DNA of 64,000 nt from Microbulbifer sp. YPW1. GTDB lineage: Bacteria > Pseudomonadota > Gammaproteobacteria > Pseudomonadales > Cellvibrionaceae. The stretch lies in the NCBI RefSeq assembly GCF_013367775.1, contig NZ_CP055157.1:2807001-2871000 (forward strand), read 5' to 3'. Shown here one piece after another: positions 45,209-53,897 of this stretch (position 1 is the stretch's first letter; each line of letters opens with the position of its first letter). A program made the translations under genes and the position numbers. The notes beneath the pieces are model-generated. The model ran no database searches and was not told the origin of the DNA. It saw nothing but the letters and a program-made list of their open reading frames with translations.

Positions 45209-47536
45209 TCAGTCCGCAGGTTGCGCTTCGACTGATCCGGCTGCCACGCCCATCTCCTCCAGCAGGTTATGGGCGCCGTCCACCTTTTCCATTACCCACA
45301 GCATGTATTCCACATCGACGTGGATAGCGCGGGTGTTGTCGTTGAAGTCCCAGTCGGCGTTGATGCTGTCATAGGTACCGTCAAAAACCAGACCGATCAG
45401 CTCACCCTTGGCGTTCATGGTGGCGGAGCCGGAGTTGCCGCCGGTGATATCCACCGTTGTCAGGAAGTTGACCGGAACGGAATCCAGCTTCTCATCGTAG
45501 AAGCGACCGTAGTCCTTGTTTTTGATCGCATCCAGCAGTGCCTGGGGGGCATCGAACGGATCTTCACCGGTGTACTTGGCTTCAATGCCGCGCAGGGTGG
45601 TGAAGGGCACAAAGCTGTCTTCTCCGTCGTTACCATCGGCCGGACCCGTGATGGTACCCGCAGGTGGTGTGTAGCCTTTTACCAGGCCGTAGGTCAGGCG
45701 CAGGGAGCTGTTGGCATCCGGGTATACCGGTTTGCCCTGTTCGTTGTAGTAGGCGATCAGCAGGTCCATATACTGCGGACGGAGCTCGGCAAATTTGCCC
45801 GACATCATTTTGTCGTGTTGCTCCAGTGCGTAGCGGTCATCATAGGTGGCTACCGCCAGCTGGATGAACGGATCTTCGCTATTGCGGAAATCTTCCGGGG
45901 ATTTATCCATCCACTCGAGTCGGGTTTCGGTGTCGGTGAGGCCGGTTGCCTCGTACATGGCTCCGAGCTTCTGCTGCAGCGCGTCGCCACTCAGTTCCCC
46001 GTCAAAGAATTTGTCGAAGCTCTCCAGATGCTGGTTTTTCGGCAGCGCGTTGTAGCGCTCGATAAAGTAGGTCCAGATAGCCTGGTCTACCGAAGGCTCG
46101 AAGTTGCGTTCGATACGCTTCATGCTTTCGGTAAAGCGGGTCATATCGCGTTCCTGGTAGCCCGGCTCGCGTTCCATATTCGGTTTCTGCTTTTCCAAAC
46201 TCAGGCGGTACAGGCGCTGTGCGGAACTCAGCATGGATGAGCGGCTCATGTAGCCCAGCAGCATGTCGCGTTCCTGGGTGGACTGTTGTTCCGCAATCAG
46301 TTTTTGCAGGTCTTTGATCACCGAGGCGTATTTTTTCTTGGACTCCGGGTTGGCTTCGATCCACGCCTGCAGGTCCTTTTCCAGACGCTGTTTGCGCTGC
46401 AGCAGGTCGCTGCGGTTGTAGCCTTCCATCATGCCGGTGAAGTTTTTCGAATAGTTGTTCAGGCCGGCAACCAGGCTTGCGTATTTGAGCGCCGCGTCCT
46501 TGTTGTCTGCGGTGGTTTTGCCGATGACTTCAGACCACTCTGCCAGCACCTTCTGCATGGTGGGGTAATACCAGTTGAAGTTGTTGTTTACTTCAACCGC
46601 GGTGCGGTAACGGTTGGTGCGTCCGGGGTAACCGGCAACCATTACGAAATCGCCTTCCTGCGGTCCTTCGGTAGAAACCTTCAGGTGATGCTTGGGCTTG
46701 TAGGGTACGTTGTCTTTGGAGAAGTCCGCGGGCTTGCCGTCCGGGCCAACGTAGGCGCGCAGGAAGGAGTAATCACCGGTATGGCGCGGCCACATCCAGT
46801 TGTCGATATCGCCACCGAACTTGCCGATGGAAGATGCGGGGGCGTGCACCAGGCGCACATCGCGAATGGCCAGCTGTTTGATCAGGTAGTAGCTGGCACC
46901 GCCGTAGTAGCTGTAGACCTCACAGCGGTGGCCCGGATCGGATTCACAATCCGCGACCAGCGCTTTTTCCGCGTCTTCAATGGCCTTGAAGCGGGTGGCA
47001 CCATCCATGTCGTCGCTGAGTTTACTTTTCACCTTGTCGGTGACTTCCTGCATGTCCACGGTGACATAGATGCGCGAGCCCGGGGCTGCGGGCACTTCCT
47101 CATCGAGAGTTTTGGCGAGGAAGCCGTTGGCCAGCAGGTCGTTGTCTTCGGTGGAGTTATAGGAGATGGAGCCGTAGGCGCAGTGGTGGTTGGTGGCCAC
47201 CAGGCCCTCGGGGGAGACGAAAGACGCGGAGCAGCCGCCGAGGCTGACCACCGCGTTCATCGGGAACTGGGTCAGGTCGGTCATGGTTTTGGGGTCCAGC
47301 TGCAACCCGAGGTCTTTCAGTTTTTCGCCAATTTCCGGCAGCTGGCGGGGCATCCACATGCCTTCGGTGGATACGGCATCGGAAGCGCCTGCGGCTGCCG
47401 TGCTGTTGTTCGCGCCGGGCGCTGCGGTCTCGGTTGCCGCGTCTTGCGCGGGCTTGCTACAGGCGGAGAGCAGGGCAATAGCGAGGGAGAGCCCGAGAGG
47501 CAGACCCAGGCGCTGGGGAAGCTTTTTATCGTTCAC
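45209..47536 (-). CDS. S46-family dipeptidyl-peptidase, lipoprotein
   Basis: Serine exopeptidase removing N-terminal dipeptides from peptides in the periplasm or at the outer membrane. 775 residues from GTG 47536, preceded by AAGGAA at 5 bases. Lipobox LLSAC (C26) and an Ala/Thr tether. The catalytic His is in ATNHHCAYG (H118), the Asp in the NWMWPRHTGDYS region, and Ser is S702 in TGGNSGSA. In DPP7 and DPP11 one position after the serine sets preference: Gly (hydrophobic P1) versus Arg (acidic P1). Here it is Gly (G720 in VFDGTY), so a DPP7-like preference is predicted. Confidence 0.92.
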   Translation of the reverse strand: MNDKKLPQRLGLPLGLSLAIALLSACSKPAQDAATETAAPGANNSTAAAGASDAVSTEGMWMPRQLPEIGEKLKDLGLQLDPKTMTDLTQFPMNAVVSLGGCSASFVSPEGLVATNHHCAYGSISYNSTEDNDLLANGFLAKTLDEEVPAAPGSRIYVTVDMQEVTDKVKSKLSDDMDGATRFKAIEDAEKALVADCESDPGHRCEVYSYYGGASYYLIKQLAIRDVRLVHAPASSIGKFGGDIDNWMWPRHTGDYSFLRAYVGPDGKPADFSKDNVPYKPKHHLKVSTEGPQEGDFVMVAGYPGRTNRYRTAVEVNNNFNWYYPTMQKVLAEWSEVIGKTTADNKDAALKYASLVAGLNNYSKNFTGMMEGYNRSDLLQRKQRLEKDLQAWIEANPESKKKYASVIKDLQKLIAEQQSTQERDMLLGYMSRSSMLSSAQRLYRLSLEKQKPNMEREPGYQERDMTRFTESMKRIERNFEPSVDQAIWTYFIERYNALPKNQHLESFDKFFDGELSGDALQQKLGAMYEATGLTDTETRLEWMDKSPEDFRNSEDPFIQLAVATYDDRYALEQHDKMMSGKFAELRPQYMDLLIAYYNEQGKPVYPDANSSLRLTYGLVKGYTPPAGTITGPADGNDGEDSFVPFTTLRGIEAKYTGEDPFDAPQALLDAIKNKDYGRFYDEKLDSVPVNFLTTVDITGGNSGSATMNAKGELIGLVFDGTYDSINADWDFNDNTRAIHVDVEYMLWVMEKVDGAHNLLEEMGVAAGSVEAQPAD

Positions 47537-47797
47537 TTTAATTCCTTATGCATGCGCGTCGGAGTATGTGCGACGGTTGAAAAATGAACGGCCGCAAAGG
47601 CGGCCATGTAACCAGATGCTGCCACAGAACCGCTGGCGTCAGAATTACTTCTGCGGCCAGTGGTGCTTTCGCTGGGATAAGTTACTCACAGTGTAGAATG
47701 TGTGCCGGTAACCGATGAGATGTCGATGCGGGTGCTGCAGTACCCCAAGGTTCAGGGGATAAATCACTGGCGGATCCGCAAACGTAGTACAGGAATC

Positions 47798-48016
47798 ATG
47801 ATGTTGGAAAAGCAGGACCTGATAGATATTGCCCGTACCGAGATGCCTTTCGGCAAGTATGCGGGGCGGCCTTTGATCGACTTGCCGGAGGAGTACCTGC
47901 TCTGGTTTGCCAAAAAGGAGTTTCCCAAAGGGCGCTTGGGTCACCTGATGGCGATTACGCTGGAGATAAAAATCGAAGGCCTGGAAGGACTGGTCAAACC
48001 CCTGAAAAAACAATGA
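47798..48016 (+). CDS. DUF3820-type small protein
   Basis: 72 residues, beginning MMLEKQDLIDIARTEMPFGKYAG; the DUF3820 core (FGKYAGRPLIDLPEEYLLWF) is clear. The longer frame from 47702 lacks a ribosome site, while AGGAATC precedes ATG 47798. The family is called a putative quorum-sensing-regulated virulence factor in domain databases as I recall, but no role is established. Single gene between the divergent S46 gene and the convergent glycine-zipper gene. Confidence 0.8.
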   Translation: MMLEKQDLIDIARTEMPFGKYAGRPLIDLPEEYLLWFAKKEFPKGRLGHLMAITLEIKIEGLEGLVKPLKKQ

Positions 48017-48067
48017 GCCCCGGCGGGGGCTCAAATGGTTGTACTTAAACGGTGCAATAAGCTGTGT

Positions 48068-48334
48068 TCAGCGATAGACCCGGCGACCGTAGCGGTCGTA
48101 GTAGTAGCGCCGTTTTTTCTCGCGGTCATACAGGTAGCCACCAGCACCGCCCAGGACTGCGCCAACCGCAGCGCCGCCAGGTCTGCCCGTAACCAACGCG
48201 CCGGTTACCGCGCCAATACCAATACCGGTACCCACACGGCGATCGGTATCACTCATGTTGGCACAACCCTGGCCCGCAAGGCCTGCAACCATTACTGCGG
48301 CCAGCCCCAAACTTTTCATCGACTTAATCTGCAT
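48068..48334 (-). CDS. Glycine-zipper lipoprotein
   Basis: 88 residues from ATG 48334 (AAAGGTG upstream). Signal peptide with lipobox AGQGC (C24); then a glycine-zipper helix (GTGIGIGAVTGALVTG, GGAAVGAVLGGAGG) like the SlyB/Omp-lipoprotein type, and a Tyr/Arg-rich tail (RRYYYDRYGRRVYR). Probably an outer-membrane-associated envelope protein. Confidence 0.82.
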   Translation of the reverse strand: MQIKSMKSLGLAAVMVAGLAGQGCANMSDTDRRVGTGIGIGAVTGALVTGRPGGAAVGAVLGGAGGYLYDREKKRRYYYDRYGRRVYR

Positions 48335-48546
48335 AGGTACACCTTTCTCCACTCGTTCGAGTACAGCGAGATCGAATAACCAGTTGAATCAGCTCCCGTG
48401 TCACTAGTGAAACTCGGGAAACAGTCGGAGGGAGTGTATGGTCGCGTCTTCCTGACCACAAAAAATCTGCGGTGGACCGGATTGCGTGTATGTCCTCAGA
48501 CGGCGATGGGGTAAGCTTTCGCCTGCGAGTTCGAGCTGTCATCAGC

Positions 48547-48570
48547 ATGACGCAATGACGCAATGACGCA
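48547..48570. repeat. Three 8-bp tandem repeats
   Basis: ATGACGCA repeated three times without gaps, ending 41 bp before the TetR gene. Such a run could vary in number and change promoter spacing; it may also be chance. Confidence 0.7.
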
Positions 48571-48611
48571 AGGTAACAGTCGAGAAGCAGCCAGGGACTG
48601 ATGGAATAACA

Positions 48612-49247
48612 ATGTCGCAACCCGATCTCACATTGGTTCAGGTGCCGGAGCCAAGCCAGATCCGCAGCCGCCAGGCCCTTGAGCGCCTGCTGGCGGCTGG
48701 GGAGGAACTGCTGGCCAACAATCAGTTTGAGGAAGCGAGCGTGGCCGATATTGCCAGCCAGGCTGATTCTTCCGTAGGGACTTTTTATCGACTGTTGGGG
48801 GATAAAGAGACCCTGTCTCTCCTCTTGTTGCAGCGCTTTATGCAGCGCCTGGTCGAAGCGACAGCCTCCCTGCGGGATGCCGGTGCAGGCTGCCAGAACC
48901 TCGCGGAGGGGGTGCGCCTGCTCACGGATACCTACATCGATGTGTATACCGGCAGACGAGGTGTGCTCCGGGCCGTCATTCTCAGGGCTTCCCGCAGTAC
49001 GGCTTTCCGGGATCGGGTACACCAGCTGAATACCCATATCTCCGAGACCGCCTGTGACTGCCTGGCGCCCTATATGGACCAGGTGCTGCACGACAACCCC
49101 CGCCAGGCGGTAGCATCCGGAGTGCAAATGGTGCTCGGTGCGCTTAACCAGCACACGGTAACCGGCACTCTCGGTGGCTTGCCAGCGAACGCCCTGCGAA
49201 ACGAGATTGCCCGCTTATTGTTGGGGTACCTGCGCGGTCCCCGATAA
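48612..49247 (+). CDS. TetR-family transcriptional regulator
   Basis: 211 residues with an N-terminal TetR helix-turn-helix (EEASVADIASQADSSVGTFYRLLGDKETL, about 38-68) and a helical ligand domain. It lies upstream of an alpha/beta hydrolase gene on the same strand, 238 bp away, with an inverted repeat between them (49390-49407). It is likely to control that gene and itself. The ligand is unknown. Confidence 0.88.
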   Translation: MSQPDLTLVQVPEPSQIRSRQALERLLAAGEELLANNQFEEASVADIASQADSSVGTFYRLLGDKETLSLLLLQRFMQRLVEATASLRDAGAGCQNLAEGVRLLTDTYIDVYTGRRGVLRAVILRASRSTAFRDRVHQLNTHISETACDCLAPYMDQVLHDNPRQAVASGVQMVLGALNQHTVTGTLGGLPANALRNEIARLLLGYLRGPR

Positions 49248-49389
49248 GCGATTCCTCCTGTCGTCATCGCCGATTTCACACCACTTCCACGGTTCCCCGT
49301 GGCCTGCCCGGCCATTTGCTGGCGCCTAAATTTATTTCTGCCGAATTAACGCCTTGCGGAGAGCTGGCGGGAGGAGTAATCTTCAGTTA

Positions 49390-49407
49390 TCGGAATCCGT
49401 ATTCCGA
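49390..49407. promoter_or_regulatory. Inverted repeat before hydrolase gene
   Basis: TCGGAATCCGTATTCCGA: 7-bp perfect arms with a 4-bp spacer, 78 bp before the hydrolase start. A candidate TetR operator; a small hairpin role cannot be excluded. Confidence 0.55.
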
Positions 49408-49485
49408 TTCCATTTCTGGCGGTAGTCCTGTAGGAAGTGGGTTAACCCACGCAGAAAAATAACAATAGCGAAATGAGAAGATTCC

Positions 49486-50313
49486 ATGCCGTACCTGAGC
49501 CGCAATGGCCACAATCTCTACTTCACTGACAGCGCCGGACATGGCGAGCCCCTGTTATTGCTCCATGGGCTCGGGTCCCAGGGCGCGGACTGGCAGCCTC
49601 AGGTTGACAGTCTGGCGGACGAGTTCCGCGTGCTCACACTCGACTTTCCCGGCCACGGCCGCAGCGACGCCCCCGGGGGGACCATATCCATGCATTCCCT
49701 GGCCGAAGATGCCGTGGCACTGCTGGATCATCTGGCGATAGACCGTGCGCATATCGCCGGCCTCTCCCTGGGTGGGATGGTGACCTTTCAGCTGCTCGCC
49801 AGCAACCCAGAGCGGTTGCGTTCGGTCACGGTCATCAATTCCGGGCCGGGGATGCTGGCTGGACGCTGGCGTCTGAACATGGTGGTCGCGCTGCGCAGTT
49901 TGATGGTGCGAAGCTTCGGTCTGCCGGCCCTGGCAAAACGCATTGCTCCCAAGCTCTTTCCCCGTGCCGATCAGCAATTGCTGCGCGAGCAGTTCCTGCA
50001 CAGCATTGCCGCGGTGGATAAGGAAACCTACTTGAAAATCCTGCGTACAATTGGCCGTTTCAATGTCTGGCCCGAAATTGCGGGCAGTCCCGTGCCGGCA
50101 CTGATCATGACGGCAGACAGGGATTACACCCCGGTTACCTACAAAGCGGAGTACGCCGCAACCATGGGAAATGCCGAGCTTTTTGTTATTGAGAACTCCG
50201 GCCACGCTTCACCCATGGAGGTGCCGGAAGTTTGTAACGCGAGAATCCGCGCGTTTCTGCGCACACATTCCAAGAACACGACGCGGTTGCCGAGTGCGGA
50301 AATCGCCGACTGA
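49486..50313 (+). CDS. Alpha/beta-hydrolase
   Basis: 275 residues, alpha/beta fold: LLLLHGLGSQGADW oxyanion loop (HG at 27-28), nucleophile elbow GLSLGG with S94, acid Asp probably in ADRDYTP, His in NSGHASP. No signal peptide, so cytosolic esterase or lactonase type. A weak purine site precedes the ATG. It follows a TetR gene and is followed by a broken TonB-receptor gene, suggesting a once larger uptake-and-hydrolysis unit. Substrate unknown. Confidence 0.88.
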   Translation: MPYLSRNGHNLYFTDSAGHGEPLLLLHGLGSQGADWQPQVDSLADEFRVLTLDFPGHGRSDAPGGTISMHSLAEDAVALLDHLAIDRAHIAGLSLGGMVTFQLLASNPERLRSVTVINSGPGMLAGRWRLNMVVALRSLMVRSFGLPALAKRIAPKLFPRADQQLLREQFLHSIAAVDKETYLKILRTIGRFNVWPEIAGSPVPALIMTADRDYTPVTYKAEYAATMGNAELFVIENSGHASPMEVPEVCNARIRAFLRTHSKNTTRLPSAEIAD

Positions 50314-50366
50314 AATGAACAGAAAAATGATTTCACAATAAAACGAAAGCGAGAGAGGAATTGAAT

Positions 50367-50679
50367 ATGCCTAAACCGACGGGATCTCAAGGTGGCGGTT
50401 AGTACGCCGTTTGCGCAAAACCTGTATGCCAGTCGGGCCCAGAGGTCCTTTGAGCGCGATGGCTTTGGGGAAAACAGCCTCACCGGCGCTGAAGTTTCCA
50501 AAAAGCAGCTCTACGCCGGGCGCGCGGCGCTCGAGTGGAGGCCGAGCGATCAGTTGTCTCTCAATCTCTCACACGATGCAGTCTATGATCGATCTGCGGT
50601 ACCTGGTGCCCAGCGTATGGTGGTGAACGGCATTGAATCCTTGGTAACTATCCAAACAGAGATAGTTATCTATTATTAG
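50367..50679 (+). pseudogene. TonB-dependent receptor remnant
   Basis: A receptor-like start (GAGAGAGGA then ATG 50367) breaks after 11 codons. In another frame, from about 50377 to 50640, there is a stretch typical of TonB-receptor barrels: RRDLKVAVSTPFAQNLYASRAQ, GFGENSLTG, LYAGRAALEWRPSDQLSL, AVPGAQR. After that comes unrelated sequence to a stop at 50679. Signal peptide, plug and most of the barrel are missing, so it looks like a receptor collapsed by deletions at both ends. It directly follows the TetR/hydrolase pair. Confidence 0.75.
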
Positions 50680-50815
50680 CGGCTCGTGTCAGAGTAACTT
50701 GTAGTTTATTGGTCAAAAAGAGTTGACCACACACTAGCGTATTTCGAGTCCGCCTCGATCGGAGCCCGATTTTTGAGCAGAAGCAAAGAGTCCTCATTCA
50801 GACCTTTCCGCTCTA

Positions 50816-51487
50816 TTACAAAACAAGAAAAACAACTAGTCGAGACGGCCCATGTGCCCCAAACGCGAGCGTCTGTTGAATGTCCGCGGTTTTTGATGGC
50901 CCTGACACCAGCACGATGTTGGTGGGCATGGATGATCCCCAGGGGCTGAGCGCCATATAACTCTCGAGATCTGGATGCAGGTCTTTCTCGCGGATGATTA
51001 CCAGATGCGTTGGGGGAATCAGTGAGAGTGAGCGGGGCTCTGTGGCACTCGGGATCAGGACCAGGCTACCGGTCTCCGCGATGCCCGCAGCTGCGGTGGT
51101 AATTGCGACCGGTGTCAGGGAAAACAAAGTTTCTTTTTTCTCTGCGTCATTGCACTCCGTTGGCCACTGTTGCCATTGGAGGGACATCTCCCCTAGCTCG
51201 CCAAGCAGGGACCGCACCTCTTCACCGCCCATTAAACGAGTGATACCTAGGTCTCGCATACAGGTAATAACCAATTCGGCGAGCCCCAAGTCATTGGTCT
51301 CCATTACCTGGGCATGGTTTGCGCGGAGTAGTTCAATAAACTGCTGGCGCATCTGATCGGTTGTTATGGCTTTGTTGCCTGCATGCGATACCAGGTCGCC
51401 AGCACCGTGCGCCGCATTGCGATGCACTACCGGATGCGGTGCGGAACCATTGCGCAAACGGCTTAGTATATTTTCTCTTGCGGGCAT
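50816..51487 (-). CDS. lutC: LutC/LldG-type lactate utilization protein (LUD domain)
   Basis: 223 residues, one LUD domain; subunit of the iron-sulfur L-lactate oxidation complex LutABC. The start is ATG 51487 (MPARENILSRLRN) after AGGAG; it overlaps lutB by 25 bp. The same frame stays open to 51982, but that stretch is a shadow of lutB. Core: VITCMRDLGITRLMGGEEV, AAAGIAETGSLVL and HLVIIREKDL, with the usual PSKTADIQ near the end. Confidence 0.88.
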   Translation of the reverse strand: MPARENILSRLRNGSAPHPVVHRNAAHGAGDLVSHAGNKAITTDQMRQQFIELLRANHAQVMETNDLGLAELVITCMRDLGITRLMGGEEVRSLLGELGEMSLQWQQWPTECNDAEKKETLFSLTPVAITTAAAGIAETGSLVLIPSATEPRSLSLIPPTHLVIIREKDLHPDLESYMALSPWGSSMPTNIVLVSGPSKTADIQQTLAFGAHGPSRLVVFLVL

Positions 51488-52926
51488 GGGCTCGCGCTCC
51501 TGCGTTGTCTGTTTTTCAAAGCGGTGTGCAAGGTAATTTTCGCCGGCTGTGGCATGGTACGTTGTGTTTTCCAGCGGCTGGGTAGGAATTTGAATAGCTT
51601 GCGACCGTGGGCGGCCAGCGAGGCACCCCGGTGGTAAATCGCGGGGTGTCGACAGGCCCAGGACCAAATTCTCCACACCAGAGCCTCTAGTGGTTTGCGC
51701 CCGCTGCCCGCACCTTTCACTTTTTCCTCTGCTGTACCCGCGTGACTGCTCTCGACTCGCAGCCGTTGCAACAATTTGGGAATGGGAATGCGCACCGGGC
51801 AGACTTCCTCGCAGGCGCCGCACAGGGAGGATGCCGTGGGCAGGTCCTTGGTGGCATCCAGCCCCAGCAGATGCGGACTCACGATTTTGCCGATCGGTCC
51901 CGGGTAGGTGGTGCCATAGGCATGGCCACCGATACGGGTATACACCGGGCAGTGATTCATGCAGGCGCCGCAGCGAATACACTGCAGGGTTTTACGCAGT
52001 TCTTCATCGGCAAACGCCTGGCTGCGGCCATTGTCCAGCAGCACAAGATGCACTTCTTCTGGCCCATCTTGCTCGCCTGGCTTGCGTGGGCTGGAGATCA
52101 TATTGAAGTAGGTGGTGATCTTCTGACCGGTGGCGGAGCGGGTGAGCAGTGAAAGCAGCGGCGGAACATCGCTCAGCTGTGCGACCACTTTTTCAATCCC
52201 GGTTACCGCGATATGCAGCGGTGGAATCGTGGTGCACATGCGCCCGTTGCCTTCATTTTCCACCAAGCAGAGGGTGCCGGTCTCGGCAACGGCGAAGTTG
52301 ACCCCGGTGATCCCCACATCGGCATGTTGAAACCGCTCACGCAGCTGTTGTCGGCCGATCCCAATCAGCCGGTCGACATCCTCGGTATAAGGCGTATCTT
52401 CAAGGGTTTTTTCGAACAAACTGGCGATCTGCCCGGCGTCCTTGTGGATGGCGGGCATGATGATGTGGGAGGGTGTTTCTCCCGCCAGTTGCACGATGAA
52501 TTCGCCCATATCCGACTCGATGCATCTCACTCCGCGATCATCCAGGTAATCATTGAGGCCAATTTCCTCGGTGACCATGGATTTGCCTTTGACGGCGTGC
52601 TTGCCGCTGCGAGCGCGGATCAGGGATTCGATAATCTGGTTGGCTTGCGCCGGGGTTTCTGCCCAGTGCACCTGGATACCGTTACGGGTGCAATTTTGCT
52701 CCAGCTGTTCGAGAAGCGCCGGCAGTTGCTGCAGGCAGCGCTGTTTGATGGCCTCGCCGCGTCGGGACAGCGCGTCGAAGTCACCGCCCTCAGCATCATC
52801 AACGGCAAACGCCGTACGGCGCTTGCTGCGCAGGAAATCCATGGCCCCACGAAAGTTACTGCGTAGCACTGGGTCGGCGAGAGCCGCGGTGCTGTTAGGA
52901 TGAAATGCTTCCGGCTGCTGTTTCAT
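51463..52926 (-). CDS. lutB: LutB/LldF-type iron-sulfur lactate utilization protein
   Basis: 487 residues. An N-terminal LUD domain (about 60-290) is followed by ferredoxin-like cysteines CIRCGACMNHCP and CGACEEVCP for two 4Fe-4S clusters, then a C-terminal helical domain. Oxidises L-lactate to pyruvate together with LutA and LutC. The start codon overlaps the lutA stop by 4 bp (ATGA), the end overlaps lutC, so all three are translationally coupled. Confidence 0.93.
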   Translation of the reverse strand: MKQQPEAFHPNSTAALADPVLRSNFRGAMDFLRSKRRTAFAVDDAEGGDFDALSRRGEAIKQRCLQQLPALLEQLEQNCTRNGIQVHWAETPAQANQIIESLIRARSGKHAVKGKSMVTEEIGLNDYLDDRGVRCIESDMGEFIVQLAGETPSHIIMPAIHKDAGQIASLFEKTLEDTPYTEDVDRLIGIGRQQLRERFQHADVGITGVNFAVAETGTLCLVENEGNGRMCTTIPPLHIAVTGIEKVVAQLSDVPPLLSLLTRSATGQKITTYFNMISSPRKPGEQDGPEEVHLVLLDNGRSQAFADEELRKTLQCIRCGACMNHCPVYTRIGGHAYGTTYPGPIGKIVSPHLLGLDATKDLPTASSLCGACEEVCPVRIPIPKLLQRLRVESSHAGTAEEKVKGAGSGRKPLEALVWRIWSWACRHPAIYHRGASLAAHGRKLFKFLPSRWKTQRTMPQPAKITLHTALKNRQRRSASPCPQEKIY

Positions 52927-53729
52927 CCTGCAGCCTCCGCCAGTACCTGTGTTGCACCCGGCTGTCGGTCCGCTTCCGAGACGCCGATTCGCTCTGCTAG
53001 AAAGCTGATCAGGTGGCGTCCGCGCAGGGGCTGCTGAGCATATTCCAGCGTGGTATTCAGGTTCAGCATGCAGCCCCAGTCGGTGCTGACGAACTCATCA
53101 ACGCCGGCGCCCAGCAAGTTACGTGTTTTGTCTTCCGCCATGGCGGCGGAAATATTGGCATGCTTGACCGAGAAGGTGCCGCCGAAGCCGCAACATTCTT
53201 CCTGATAATCGTGAGGGACCAGATGCACCTGCTGAAGCTGGCCAAGGAGCGCCAGGCCGTGCTCATGGATGCCGAGTTCGCGCCGGCCCGCACAGGAGGT
53301 GTGTAGTGTGACCCTGGTCGGGTCACCCTGATCGGTGAGTGTGGGCTGAACCACGTGGCGCAGGAACTCGGTGAATTCAAACACCCGCTCGGTAAAGGCC
53401 ACCACTTCCGATGCTTGATCAAACAGCGCGGGATAGTGCTTGCGCATCATGCCGCCACAGGAGCCAGATAGAATCACGATGGGCCAGGGTTCGGGAAACA
53501 AGTCCATCTGGCTGCGCGCCACGGCGCGTGCCTCGCGGTCGTACCCGGAATTGTACGCGGGCTGGCCACAGCAGGTTTGTGCGTGTGGGAAGGCAGCTTC
53601 AATACCGAGATACTTCAGCAGTGCGATGGCATCGAGTCCGGTCTGCGGTGAAAAGCTGTCGACCAGACAGGTACCAAACAGGTACACCCTGTCCGGCTTC
53701 GGCGGGTAGATGCGGATGGCCTCGGCCAT
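52923..53729 (-). CDS. lutA: LutA/LldE-type lactate utilization protein (cysteine-rich CCG domains)
   Basis: 268 residues with two CCG-type cysteine motifs: CCGQPAYNSG and CCGFGGTFSVKH, plus LSGSCGGM and TSCAGRRELG, as in heterodisulfide-reductase-like proteins. First gene of the lutABC operon (minus strand), with GGAAGC upstream of the ATG. Divergent from a LysR gene; two GTTAAC palindromes lie in the gap. Confidence 0.92.
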   Translation of the reverse strand: MAEAIRIYPPKPDRVYLFGTCLVDSFSPQTGLDAIALLKYLGIEAAFPHAQTCCGQPAYNSGYDREARAVARSQMDLFPEPWPIVILSGSCGGMMRKHYPALFDQASEVVAFTERVFEFTEFLRHVVQPTLTDQGDPTRVTLHTSCAGRRELGIHEHGLALLGQLQQVHLVPHDYQEECCGFGGTFSVKHANISAAMAEDKTRNLLGAGVDEFVSTDWGCMLNLNTTLEYAQQPLRGRHLISFLAERIGVSEADRQPGATQVLAEAAG

Positions 53730-53800
53730 AAGCTGCTTCCTTTATAGCTTTTGTTTGTTTATTGGAAGACAAGGCTAAAGCATTGAGATTGCTGAAACTA

Positions 53801-53840
53801 TCGTTAACGAGTAAATTGATTATTTCCAATTGTTAACGAA
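53801..53840. promoter_or_regulatory. Paired GTTAAC palindromes in lut / lysR gap
   Basis: TCGTTAACGA (53801-53810, perfect) and TGTTAACGAA (53831-53840), centres 29 bp apart, between divergent lutA and lysR. They share GTTAAC with the agar operator but lack its third half-site, so are treated as a separate site. Confidence 0.5.
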
Positions 53841-53897
53841 TATTCTGATCGATTACGTGCAATCCCGCTTTCGAATCAGGCACCCGAGGTTCACTCA

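Noticed and set aside
51488..51982. N-terminal extension of lutC frame to 51982
   Set aside because: It lies within lutB, has Arg/Gly/Pro-rich non-protein-like content, and a good ribosome site marks ATG 51487.
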